Source: Alphaproteobacteria bacterium
GTDB lineage: Bacteria > Pseudomonadota > Alphaproteobacteria > CACIAM-22H2
Direction: 5' to 3'
Assembly (NCBI GenBank): GCA_947500965.1
Contig: CANMWW010000183.1
Coordinates: 1-5,497 of the forward strand
DNA length: 5,497 bases
The position numbers and the translations under genes are program-made. The first letter of the stretch is position 1, and every line of letters begins with the position of its first letter. A model generated the notes under the pieces. The model did no database searches. It had not been told where the DNA came from and saw only the letters and a program-made list of their open reading frames with translations. Shown here one piece after another: positions 1-5,497 of this stretch.

Positions 1-251
1 ACTTCTTCCGCGCCGAGATGCCCAAGCTGGGCTGGACCGAGGTCACGAGCCTGCGATCGGCCACGAGCTTCGTCGCCTTCCAGCAAGGGAGCCGCGTCGC
101 GACGATCCAGATCTCCGGCCGCTCGCTCGGCGGCTCGACCGTCGAGATGGTGATGGCGCCGCGCGGTGCCGGCGAGGGTGCCGGACCTGGCGCGGCCGGC
201 CCCGGCCGCGGCGGCATCGAGACGACGCCCAACCCGCCGCCGCGGCGCTGA
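1..251 (+). CDS. Hypothetical protein, C-terminal fragment (5' end outside window)
   Basis: The open frame enters from the left edge (codons readable from base 3) and ends at TGA 249-251. The readable part starts FFRAEMPKLGWTEV and continues with a segment reading FVAFQQGSRVATIQISGR, then STVEMVMAPR. The pattern of an aromatic-rich helix, a P-x-LGW motif, then short beta strands ending in TVEMVM resembles the tail of small alpha/beta proteins of unknown function in proteobacteria. I recognise the style but cannot name a family. The last 28 or so residues are low-complexity (Gly, Ala, Pro, Arg), probably a disordered tail, ending NPPPRR. The ATG at 18 lies inside the continuing frame and is probably not the real start. 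The stop lies 26 bp before the transporter start, so co-transcription is possible. Function unknown. Confidence 0.6.
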   Translation, partial: FFRAEMPKLGWTEVTSLRSATSFVAFQQGSRVATIQISGRSLGGSTVEMVMAPRGAGEGAGPGAAGPGRGGIETTPNPPPRR

Positions 252-277
252 GCCGCCCTCGCCACGGCCGCGACGCG

Positions 278-1165
278 ATGGCGCCATCCACGCCGCTCCT
301 CGAGCGCGCGACCCCCGCCCTCTTCGTCCTGCTCTGGTCGACGGGATGGATCACCGCGCGATACGCGATCGACCATGCGGAGCCGCTGACCTTCCTCGCG
401 CTGCGCCACGCGCTCACCGCGGCGGCGCTCGCGGCGATCGCGATCGCGCTCGGTGCGCCCTGGCCGCGCGGCTGGCGCGGCGTCGCGCACGCGATGGCCT
501 GCGGCGTGCTGCTCAACGCGATGTATCTCGGCGGCGTGTGGTGGGCGATCGGCCAGGGGATACCGGCCGGCATTTCCGGACTCGTCGCGGCGCTGCAGCC
601 GATCCTGACCGCCATGCTCGCGCCCACGCTGCTCGGCGAGCGCATCACGCCGCGCCAGTGGGCGGGCATCGCGCTGGGCTTCGCGGGCATCGCGATCGTG
701 CTGCAGCCAAGGCTCTCCGGCCTCGACCTCGCGTCGCTCGGCGCGATCGCCCTGCCGCTCGCGGTCAACGCGCTCGGCATGCTCGCCGCGACGCTGGGCA
801 CCTTCTACCAGAAGCGCTTCATCCCGGTCGGCCACCCGATGTCGACCCAGGCGCTGCAGTTCCTCGCGGCCTTCCTCGTCACCATCCCGGCCGCCGCGGC
901 GCTCGAGACGCTGCGCATCGACGCCAGCATCGAGGCCGCCGCCGCGATGGCCTGGGCGGTGCTGGTGACGTCGATCGCGGCGAACACGCTGCTTCTGGTG
1001 CTGGTCCGGCGCGGCGCGGTCTCGCGCACGGCGGCGCTGCTCTACCTCATGCCGCCGATGGTCGCGCTGCAGGCCTGGCTGTTCTTCGGCGAGACGCTGG
1101 CGCCCGTGCAGCTGGCGGGCATGGCGATCACGGTGCTGGGCGTGGCCCTGGTCACGCGGCGCTGA
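278..1165 (+). CDS. EamA/DMT-family membrane transporter (RhaT/YdcZ-like permease)
   Basis: This 295-residue protein has the length and duplicated architecture of the drug/metabolite transporter superfamily: two EamA repeats of five helices each, at roughly residues 10-142 and 155-292. Visible hallmarks are the N-terminal helix LFVLLWSTGWITARYAI, the first-repeat end ALQPILTAMLAPTLLGERIT (about 105-124) followed by an Ala/Gly/Ile-rich helix, and the second-repeat counterpart YLMPPMVALQAWLFFGETL (about 256-274) with a closing helix at 276-292. Such proteins sit in the inner membrane and usually export amino acids, small metabolites or toxic compounds; the substrate cannot be read from sequence. 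The ATG at 278 is the most upstream start that keeps a normal N-terminus, but there is no convincing Shine-Dalgarno, so the start is moderately sure. The gene ends 23 bp before the crotonase-fold gene, with which it is probably co-transcribed. Confidence 0.93.
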   Translation: MAPSTPLLERATPALFVLLWSTGWITARYAIDHAEPLTFLALRHALTAAALAAIAIALGAPWPRGWRGVAHAMACGVLLNAMYLGGVWWAIGQGIPAGISGLVAALQPILTAMLAPTLLGERITPRQWAGIALGFAGIAIVLQPRLSGLDLASLGAIALPLAVNALGMLAATLGTFYQKRFIPVGHPMSTQALQFLAAFLVTIPAAAALETLRIDASIEAAAAMAWAVLVTSIAANTLLLVLVRRGAVSRTAALLYLMPPMVALQAWLFFGETLAPVQLAGMAITVLGVALVTRR

Positions 1166-1188
1166 ACGGCAAGGGAAGGGAAACCGAC

Positions 1189-1971
1189 ATGGCCCAGCTC
1201 GGCTTCGCGGTCGCCGACGGCGTCGCGCGCATCACCCTCGACAACCAGGCCAAGCGCAACGCGCTGACGCTCTCGATGTGGGAAGGGCTCGGCGACCTCG
1301 CCGCGCGCTGCGCCGCAGACCCGGAGGTGCGCGTCGTCGTCGTCGCCGGCGCGGGCGAGGCCGCGTTCTGCTCGGGCAACGACGTCGGCGAGTACGAGGG
1401 CGCGCGCTCCACGCCCGGGCAGGTCGCGCACTACAACGGCCTGCAGTCCCGCGCCAACGACCTGCTCGACGGCCTCGCCAAGCCGACGATCGCGATGATC
1501 TCCGGCTACTGCCTCGGCGCGGGGCTGGTGCTCGCGCTGCGCTGCGACCTGCGCTTCTGCACCGCCGACGCGAGCTTCTCCGCCCCCGTCGCGCGCTTCG
1601 GCCTGCCCTTCCGCCAGGGCGGGCTGCAGCGCCTCGTCGACCTCGTCGGGCCGATGCGCGCCAAGGAGCTGCTCTTCACCGCGCGGCGCTGGGACGCGCG
1701 GCGCGCCGAGGCGGCGGGCCTCGTCAACGCGATCGCCGCCGACCACGCGGCGCTGCAGGCTATGGTGGCGGAGGCCGCGGCGACGATCGCGGCCAACGCG
1801 CCGCTGACCATCGCGCAGGTGAAGCACGGCATCGCGCAGGCGCTGCGCGACGACGGCCCCGACCTCGCGGAATGCAAGCGCGTCGAGGATGGCTGCTACG
1901 CCAGCGCCGACTATCGCGAGGGGCGGCGCGCCTTCATGGAGAAGCGCAAGCCGCGCTTCACGGGGAGCTGA
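1189..1971 (+). CDS. Enoyl-CoA hydratase/isomerase (crotonase) family protein lacking both canonical catalytic glutamates
   Basis: This 260-residue protein has the usual crotonase length. Seen in sequence: an N-terminal beta strand ending RITLDNQAKRNALTL (about 14-28); the first oxyanion-hole segment AFCSGNDVGEYEG (59-71); the second, GYCLGAGLVLALRCDLRF (106-123); and FSAPVARFGLPFRQGGLQRL (130-149). The family binds acyl-CoA thioesters and stabilises an enolate. Aligned by eye to rat mitochondrial enoyl-CoA hydratase, Glu144 corresponds to Val114 and Glu164 to Val134. The 20-residue spacing is kept, so this is substitution and not misalignment. A classical hydratase reaction is therefore doubtful; decarboxylase, isomerase or a non-catalytic acyl-CoA-binding role are alternatives. 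The start is the ATG at 1189, preceded by purine-rich AAGGGAAGGGAAA; the open frame runs further upstream through the transporter gene but only as a shadow. It converges on leuD. Confidence 0.92.
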   Translation: MAQLGFAVADGVARITLDNQAKRNALTLSMWEGLGDLAARCAADPEVRVVVVAGAGEAAFCSGNDVGEYEGARSTPGQVAHYNGLQSRANDLLDGLAKPTIAMISGYCLGAGLVLALRCDLRFCTADASFSAPVARFGLPFRQGGLQRLVDLVGPMRAKELLFTARRWDARRAEAAGLVNAIAADHAALQAMVAEAAATIAANAPLTIAQVKHGIAQALRDDGPDLAECKRVEDGCYASADYREGRRAFMEKRKPRFTGS

Positions 1972-1986
1972 CGGGCGCCGCCGCGT

Positions 1987-2604
1987 TCAGCGCGCCGCCC
2001 ACGCATTCGCCGCGTGGTGGCGGCGCTCGAAGCCCTCGATCTCCGCGAGCAGGCCGATCGTCAGCCCGACTTCGTCGACGCCCTTGAGCAGCATCTCGCG
2101 GAAGAACCCGTCGACCTCGAAGCGGTGGACCGCGCCGCCCGGCACGCGCAGTTCCTGCGCCTCCAGGTCGACGGTGAACTCGGTGCCGGGCCGCGCGGCG
2201 AGCAGCGCGCGCAGGCCAGCGCAGTCCGCGTCCGGCAGGCGCACGGGCACGACGCCGTTCTTCAGGCAGTTGTTGAAGAAGATGTCGCTGAAGGACGGCG
2301 CGACCACGGCGCGGAAGCCCGCGTCGAGGAAGGCGTAGACCGCGCCCTCGCGCGACGAGCCGCAGGCGAAGTTGGTGTTGCCGACCAGGATCCGCGCGGC
2401 GCGGTACTCCGGGCGGTTGAGGACGAAGCCCGGGTTCTCCGCGCCGTCGTCGGCGAAGCGGATGTCGTGGAAGAGGAAGCCGCCGTAGTGCTTGCCGTTG
2501 CCGCGCGGCATCTTCAGGAAGCGCGCGGGCAGGATCTGGTCGGTGTCGACATTCGCCGGCTCGTAGGGCGCGGCGACCGCGGTCAGCGTGGTGAACCTGT
2601 CCAT
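1987..2604 (-). CDS. leuD: 3-isopropylmalate dehydratase-type small subunit (LeuD-like)
   Basis: This 205-residue protein matches the normal size of the LeuD swivelling subunit, which closes over the active site of LeuC. Visible signatures are ANVDTDQILPARFLK (17-31), FLFHDIRF (43-50), FACGSSREGAVYAF (79-92) and VVAPSFSDIFFNNCLKNGVVPV (100-121). In leucine synthesis LeuCD isomerises 2-isopropylmalate to 3-isopropylmalate through dehydration and rehydration. The serine-arginine motif SSRE is intact, but the following residues read GAVYAF where housekeeping LeuD, as I recall it, has HAPWAL, and NFG before CGSS is NFA. This is typical of secondary paralogues, so the physiological substrate may be another malate-type diacid. 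The start ATG lies 5 bp after the leuC stop, so the two are surely one operon and translation is probably coupled; I see no strong Shine-Dalgarno. The symbol denotes family, not proven leucine synthesis. Confidence 0.93.
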   Translation of the reverse strand: MDRFTTLTAVAAPYEPANVDTDQILPARFLKMPRGNGKHYGGFLFHDIRFADDGAENPGFVLNRPEYRAARILVGNTNFACGSSREGAVYAFLDAGFRAVVAPSFSDIFFNNCLKNGVVPVRLPDADCAGLRALLAARPGTEFTVDLEAQELRVPGGAVHRFEVDGFFREMLLKGVDEVGLTIGLLAEIEGFERRHHAANAWAAR

Positions 2605-2609
2605 GGCGC

Positions 2610-3989
2610 TCAGCCCATCGCGCGGATGTCGGTCAGCCTGCCGGTGACGGCGGCGGCCGCCGCCATCGCCGGGCTCAGCAGGTGCGTGCGCACGCCCTTG
2701 CCCTGCCGGCCCTCGAAGTTGCGGTTGGAGGTGGAGGCGATGCGCTCCTGCGGCCGCCCCGTCTCGCCGTTGATGCCCACGCACATCGAGCAGCCGGCAT
2801 GGCGCCACTCGAAGCCCGCCTCGCGGAAGACCCGGTCGAGGCCCTCGGCCTCGGCCTGGCGCTTCACCAGCCCGGAGCCCGGCACGACCAGCGTCGGCAC
2901 CACGGCCTTGCGGCCCCTGGCCATCGCGGCGGCCGCGCGCAGGTCCTCGATGCGGCTGTTGGTGCAGCTGCCGATGAAGACGCGGTCGACCGCGATGTCC
3001 GTCAGCCGCGTCCCGGGCACGAGGCCCATGTAGGCGAGCGCCTGCGGCTTCGCGTCGGGCACCACGGCGTCGATGGGAAGCGCGTCCTCGGGGCTCGTGC
3101 CCCAGGTGACCATCGGCGCGATGGCGCCGCCGTCGAGCGCGACCTCGCTGTCGAAGCGCGCGCCCTCGTCGCTCGGCAGCGCGCGCCAGGCGGCGAGCGC
3201 GCGGTCCCACTCCGCGCCCTTTGGCGCCAGCGGGCGGCCGGCGATGAAGGCGAAGGTCGTGTCGTCGGGCGCGACGAGGCCCGAGCGCGCGCCGGCCTCG
3301 ATCGACATGTTGCAGACCGTGAGCCGGCCCTCGACCGACATCGCGCGGAAGACCTCGCCCGCGTACTCGATCACGTGGCCGACCGCGCCGCCCGCGCCAA
3401 TGCGCGCGATGATGGCGAGGGCGACGTCCTTGGGCGTCGCGCCGGCGCCGAGCCGACCGTCGACGCGGATGCGCATCGTGCGCGGCCGCGTCTGCCACAA
3501 CGTCTGGGTGGCGAGGACGTGGAGGTTCTCGGACTGGCCGATGCCGAAGGAGAACGCGCCGAGCGCGCCATGGCTCGAGGTATGGCTGTCGCCGCAGACG
3601 AGGGTGAGGCCGGGCAGCGTGATCCCCTGCTCCGGGCCGACCACGTGCACGATGCCCTGGCGCTCGTCGTCGAGGGCGTAGCGCGTGATGCCGTTGGCCT
3701 CGAGGTTCGATTCCAGCGTCTCGATCATCCGCCGGATCTCCGGCGTCGCGGCATCGGCGGCGCTGCGCCCATGGGTGGGCACGTAGTGGTCGGGGACGCC
3801 GAAGGTCTGGGACGGGCGGCGGACCTTCAGCCCCCGGGAATGGAGCATGTTGAAGGCGTGGAACGACCCGTCATGGACCATGTGGCGGTCGATGTAGAGC
3901 AGGCACTGCTCGCCCCGGGACAGCACGACATGGGCGTCCCAGATCTTGTCGAAGAGGGTGCGCGGGGCGGGATTGCGCGGGGCAGACAT
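2610..3989 (-). CDS. leuC: 3-isopropylmalate dehydratase-type large subunit (LeuC-like), 4Fe-4S
   Basis: This 459-residue protein (E. coli LeuC is about 466) belongs to the aconitase superfamily. Key features: TLFDKIWDAHVV near the N-terminus (11-22), VCGDSHTSSHGALG (131-144), HVLATQTL (157-164), LVAPDDTTFAF, and the cluster ligands Cys342 (IGSCTNSRIEDLR), Cys400 and Cys403 (GCSMC). The protein therefore should carry a catalytic 4Fe-4S cluster and act in the cytoplasm with LeuD. Departures from canonical LeuC, compared from memory: the segment after IDRH reads MVHDGSFHAF rather than LVHEVTSPQAF, and after the CSMC motif it reads VGINGETGRPQERIAST rather than LAMN...GERCAST. Both lie in otherwise well-conserved, substrate-proximal parts, pointing to a paralogue with a different diacid substrate. 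It is the first gene of a two-gene operon with leuD. The start ATG (minus strand, 3989-3987) lies inside an inverted repeat shared with the divergent gene. Confidence 0.95.
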   Translation of the reverse strand: MSAPRNPAPRTLFDKIWDAHVVLSRGEQCLLYIDRHMVHDGSFHAFNMLHSRGLKVRRPSQTFGVPDHYVPTHGRSAADAATPEIRRMIETLESNLEANGITRYALDDERQGIVHVVGPEQGITLPGLTLVCGDSHTSSHGALGAFSFGIGQSENLHVLATQTLWQTRPRTMRIRVDGRLGAGATPKDVALAIIARIGAGGAVGHVIEYAGEVFRAMSVEGRLTVCNMSIEAGARSGLVAPDDTTFAFIAGRPLAPKGAEWDRALAAWRALPSDEGARFDSEVALDGGAIAPMVTWGTSPEDALPIDAVVPDAKPQALAYMGLVPGTRLTDIAVDRVFIGSCTNSRIEDLRAAAAMARGRKAVVPTLVVPGSGLVKRQAEAEGLDRVFREAGFEWRHAGCSMCVGINGETGRPQERIASTSNRNFEGRQGKGVRTHLLSPAMAAAAAVTGRLTDIRAMG

Positions 3990-4047
3990 GGGGCGGCGTT
4001 CCGGGCTACCAATGGGCCCGGAAAACTAGCCGGAACCCCGCCCCATG
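3987..4047. repeat. 18-bp inverted repeat spanning the divergent leuC / racemase-fold start codons
   Basis: The left arm 3987-4004 reads CATGGGGCGGCGTTCCGG. The right arm 4030-4047 reads CCGGAACCCCGCCCCATG. The right arm reverse-complemented matches the left at 17 of 18 positions (mismatch at 3997/4037). The spacer is 25 bp (4005-4029). The outer ends are exactly the two start codons: CAT of leuC on the minus strand and ATG of the racemase-fold gene on the plus strand. Both genes consequently share nearly the same 15-base leader, CCGGAACSCCGCCCC, before ATG. Allowing one bulged base, GCTA 4005-4008 region can extend the pairing inward. It could be an operator, an RNA hairpin covering both translation starts, or a duplicated leader; the function is inferred only. 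Confidence 0.85.
4001..4021. promoter_or_regulatory. Inner palindrome, possible operator or alternative hairpin in the divergent intergenic region
   Basis: CCGGGC at 4001-4006 is the exact reverse complement of GCCCGG at 4016-4021, with a 9-base spacer TACCAATGG. Its left half shares bases 4001-4004 with the outer 18-bp repeat, so as RNA the two pairings would compete. The hexamer CCGGAA occurs at 4018-4023 and 4030-4035 on the plus strand and as its complement TTCCGG at 3999-4004. No confident -35/-10 pair is visible for either gene in the 55-bp gap, so promoters may lie within the opposing reading frames. Confidence 0.4.
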
Positions 4048-4821
4048 GGCAGCAGGAAAGTCCTCGTCGTCGTGCCGTTCCCCATGAGCGAGGAGAACAG
4101 GCTCCAGCGCGCCGCGCAGCTCGACGCCGTCGAAATGGGCCCGGGCATCGAGTTCCATTTCCGTCCCGTGCGCGCCGGCCCGGCCAGCTACACGAGCGAC
4201 CATGATTCCGTCCTCGCCGACCTCTCCATACTCGACGCCGGCAAGCGCGCGCAGGAAGAGGGCTACGACGCGGTCTGCATCGACACGATGAGCGATTCCG
4301 GCCTCGCCGCGCTGCGCTCGGTCCTCGACATCCCGGTGATAGGCCCGGGCCGCGCCTCGATGCTGGCGGCGCTCATGCTCGGCGAGCGCTTCTCGATCCT
4401 GATCATGTGGGACCGCTGGCGGCACCTCTACAAGAAGCCGATCCTGGAGCTGGGGCTGACCTGGCGCTGCGCGTCGATCCGCTCGATCGGCGTCGAGCCC
4501 AGCAACCAGTCGCTGCTCGCCGGCAAGGAGGACCAGGTGTTCCCGCTGCTGCTCGAAGCTGCGCGGCGCTGCATCGACGAGGACGGGGCCGACGTGATCC
4601 TGCTCGGCTCGACGACGATGCACCAGGCGCATGCGTACCTGCGCGACCGCCTGCCGGTGCCGGTGATCAATCCGGGCCCGCTCAGCTACAAGCTCGCCGA
4701 GGCCGCGCTCGCGCTGCGCCTTGGCCATAGCCGCAAGGCGCACGCGAAGCCCGCGGTGCCGAGGCTCGACATGGTCGACGCCATGATGGCCGCCGCCGCG
4801 GCGCAGCGCGCCCGCGAATGA
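4045..4821 (+). CDS. Asp/Glu/hydantoin racemase superfamily protein without the two catalytic cysteines
   Basis: This 258-residue protein has the two-domain Rossmann-like build of the Asp/Glu racemase superfamily, which includes hydantoin racemase, maleate isomerase and arylmalonate decarboxylase. It begins with KVLVVVPFPM (5-14). The first active-site loop reads DAVCIDTMSDSGLAALRSVLDIPVIGPG (75-102, given in part as its key residues), and the second reads DVILLGSTTMHQA (183-195). In hydantoin racemases the equivalent loops read IACFGDPGL and VLGC; here the two cysteine positions are Thr81 and Ser189. Cys78 lies three residues ahead of Thr81 but does not align. A two-cysteine racemisation mechanism is therefore not possible as usually drawn; a decarboxylase, hydrolase or binding role is open. 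The start ATG at 4045 has GGAA at 4032-4035 as a plausible ribosome site. Divergent from leuC, suggesting shared control and a linked diacid substrate (inference). Confidence 0.85.
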   Translation: MGSRKVLVVVPFPMSEENRLQRAAQLDAVEMGPGIEFHFRPVRAGPASYTSDHDSVLADLSILDAGKRAQEEGYDAVCIDTMSDSGLAALRSVLDIPVIGPGRASMLAALMLGERFSILIMWDRWRHLYKKPILELGLTWRCASIRSIGVEPSNQSLLAGKEDQVFPLLLEAARRCIDEDGADVILLGSTTMHQAHAYLRDRLPVPVINPGPLSYKLAEAALALRLGHSRKAHAKPAVPRLDMVDAMMAAAAAQRARE

Positions 4822-4849
4822 CGCCCCGCCAATGATCGGAGAACAGGAC

Positions 4850-5257
4850 ATGACCGGAAGGATCGCAGCCGCCCTGGTACTCGGGCTCGCCTGGCTCGCG
4901 GGCGCGACGCCCGCGCAGGCGCTGAAGAGCGAGACGCAGAACGGCATCCCCATAGTCACCGGCGGCGTCGGCGTGCCGGAGACGCAGGAACTCCACCGCA
5001 TGCGATTCAGGCACACGCTGCGGGTGACGACGGCGAACGCGCGCACCGGCAAGTACCTGTCGGATTGCCGCATCGTCGTCGCGACGAAGGCCGGGCGCGT
5101 GCTGGTCGACGCCGCGCCCGAGGGCCCGATGCTGATGGCGAAGCTGCCGGCCGGCTACTACTGGCTGCGCGCGACCTGCAACGGCCGCACGCAGGAGCGC
5201 GTGGTGCTGGTCGTGCCGGAGAAATACGTCACCGACTCGGTCTTGTACTGGGATTGA
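4850..5257 (+). CDS. Small exported protein with carboxypeptidase-regulatory-like (beta-sandwich) domain
   Basis: This 135-residue protein starts with a clear Sec signal peptide: MTGRIAAALVLGLAWLAG, then a likely cleavage after ATPAQA (residue 24). The mature part has GIPIVTGGVG (32-41), a strand RHTLRVTT, then TGKYLSDCRIVV, GPMLMAKLPAGYYWLRATCNG (92-112) and a closing strand RVVLVV. The LPAGYYWLRA turn is typical of carboxypeptidase regulatory-like folds, and I recall similar GG(I/V)G...GxYL...LPxGxY proteins as small periplasmic proteins of unknown role in Burkholderia-type bacteria. Cys73 and Cys110 could form a disulfide. An in-frame ATG at 4832 would add six residues, but GGAGA at 4838-4842 sits at the right distance for the ATG at 4850 and the shorter form gives a proper signal peptide. 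It follows the racemase-fold gene by 28 bp, so co-transcription is likely though a functional link is not obvious. Confidence 0.82.
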   Translation: MTGRIAAALVLGLAWLAGATPAQALKSETQNGIPIVTGGVGVPETQELHRMRFRHTLRVTTANARTGKYLSDCRIVVATKAGRVLVDAAPEGPMLMAKLPAGYYWLRATCNGRTQERVVLVVPEKYVTDSVLYWD

Positions 5258-5291
5258 ACGCGCGCGGCATGGACGGACGGGAACGCAGGAC

Positions 5292-5497
5292 ATGGCGACC
5301 AGCTTCGACACGATGGTCTTCCTCAGCTACACGCTGCCGGCCGACGCGCTGCCGCGCGGCTACGAGCCCTGGCTGCGCGAGGTCGACAACCCGTTCTTCA
5401 ACGCGATCCCCGGCATGGGGCTCTACGAGAACTGGCGCAACGCCGAGATGCGGCCCGCCGACATGCTCTTCGAGCATTTCGACTTCCTGCATCCCGA
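5292..5497 (+). CDS. Hypothetical protein, N-terminal part (3' end outside window)
   Basis: The ATG at 5292 opens a frame of 68 complete codons that runs off the right edge. It reads MATSFDTMVFLSYTLPADAL, followed by a stretch containing GYEPWLREVDNPFFNAIPGM, then LYENWRNAEMRPADMLFEHFDFLHP. A hydrophobic first strand followed by a Y-x-x-W-L-R-E-V-D-N-P-F-F helix resembles dimeric alpha/beta-barrel (ferredoxin-like) proteins such as the EthD or HapK type; this is a weak recollection from a fragment. There is no signal peptide. The start is supported by the sequence CAGGACATG, identical to that at the start of the preceding gene (4844-4852), with GGGA at 5279-5282 further upstream as a ribosome site. 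The gap to the preceding stop is 34 bp, consistent with the same transcript. Confidence 0.65.
   Translation, partial: MATSFDTMVFLSYTLPADALPRGYEPWLREVDNPFFNAIPGMGLYENWRNAEMRPADMLFEHFDFLHP

Noticed and set aside
166..1188. A long plus-strand frame leading into the crotonase-fold gene, which could suggest a 601-residue fusion protein.
   Set aside because: The part before 1189 is Arg/Ala-rich with no fold signature and overlaps the clear EamA transporter in another frame; the crotonase domain is complete from 1189.
1972..2000. A GC-rich imperfect hairpin between the convergent stops (GGGCG 1973-1977 with CGCCC 1996-2000, inner CGCG pairs), a possible bidirectional terminator.
   Set aside because: Pairing is interrupted by an unbalanced internal loop and no T-run follows on either strand; chance pairing is likely in such GC-rich DNA.
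2605..3498. An upstream extension of the leuD frame into leuC.
   Set aside because: The extension is Arg/Gly-rich shadow sequence; LeuD homologues start at the MDRFTTL equivalent and the ATG sits just after the leuC stop.
2682..4205. A 507-codon plus-strand open frame antisense to leuC.
   Set aside because: Its product is a low-complexity mix of Arg, Ala, Gly, Val, Asp and Glu, as expected opposite a GC-rich gene; leuC on the other strand has full family motifs.
4832..4849. An upstream in-frame ATG for the small exported protein.
   Set aside because: It would place MIGEQD before the signal peptide and lacks a ribosome site, whereas GGAGA lies well spaced before the ATG at 4850.
4006..5073. 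A 355-codon minus-strand open frame opposite the racemase-fold gene.
   Set aside because: It has no recognisable motif and compositional features of an antisense shadow; the plus-strand genes have coherent folds and a signal peptide.

Overview
The window comes from a GC-rich bacterial chromosome. Coding is dense, third codon positions are strongly G/C, and gaps between genes are short. The protein styles (EamA transporter, crotonase paralogue, LeuCD, Asp/Glu racemase fold, small periplasmic protein) suggest an alpha- or betaproteobacterium with many catabolic paralogues. The sequence alone does not resolve the genus. I see no mobile element, tRNA, rRNA or CRISPR array.

Layout. Positions 1-251 hold the C-terminal end of an unrecognised plus-strand protein. 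It is followed by a ten-helix EamA/DMT exporter (278-1165) and a crotonase-fold protein (1189-1971), both plus strand and closely spaced. Converging on these, with 15 bp between stops, is a minus-strand pair for the two subunits of a 3-isopropylmalate-dehydratase-type enzyme: leuC (3989 to 2610), then leuD (2604 to 1987), 5 bp apart. Divergent from leuC, with only 55 bp between start codons, is an Asp/Glu/hydantoin-racemase-fold protein (4045-4821). It is followed on the same strand by a small exported carboxypeptidase-regulatory-like protein (4850-5257) and the 5' part of another gene (5292 to the edge).

How the genes may work together. LeuCD-type enzymes move or remove a hydroxyl on malate-like diacids, and racemase-superfamily proteins act on small (di)carboxylates or amino acids. 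The LeuC and LeuD here keep the iron-sulfur and aconitase-fold signatures but depart from my recollection of canonical LeuCD at several conserved segments. The divergent partner has lost both cysteines that normally define its superfamily. The pair may therefore be a diacid-converting module distinct from housekeeping leucine synthesis; this is inference. The divergent start region is itself remarkable: an 18-bp inverted repeat with 17 of 18 matches places both start codons at its outer ends.

The crotonase-fold protein also lacks both catalytic glutamates of true enoyl-CoA hydratases, so its name should be read as a fold assignment and not as a proven reaction.
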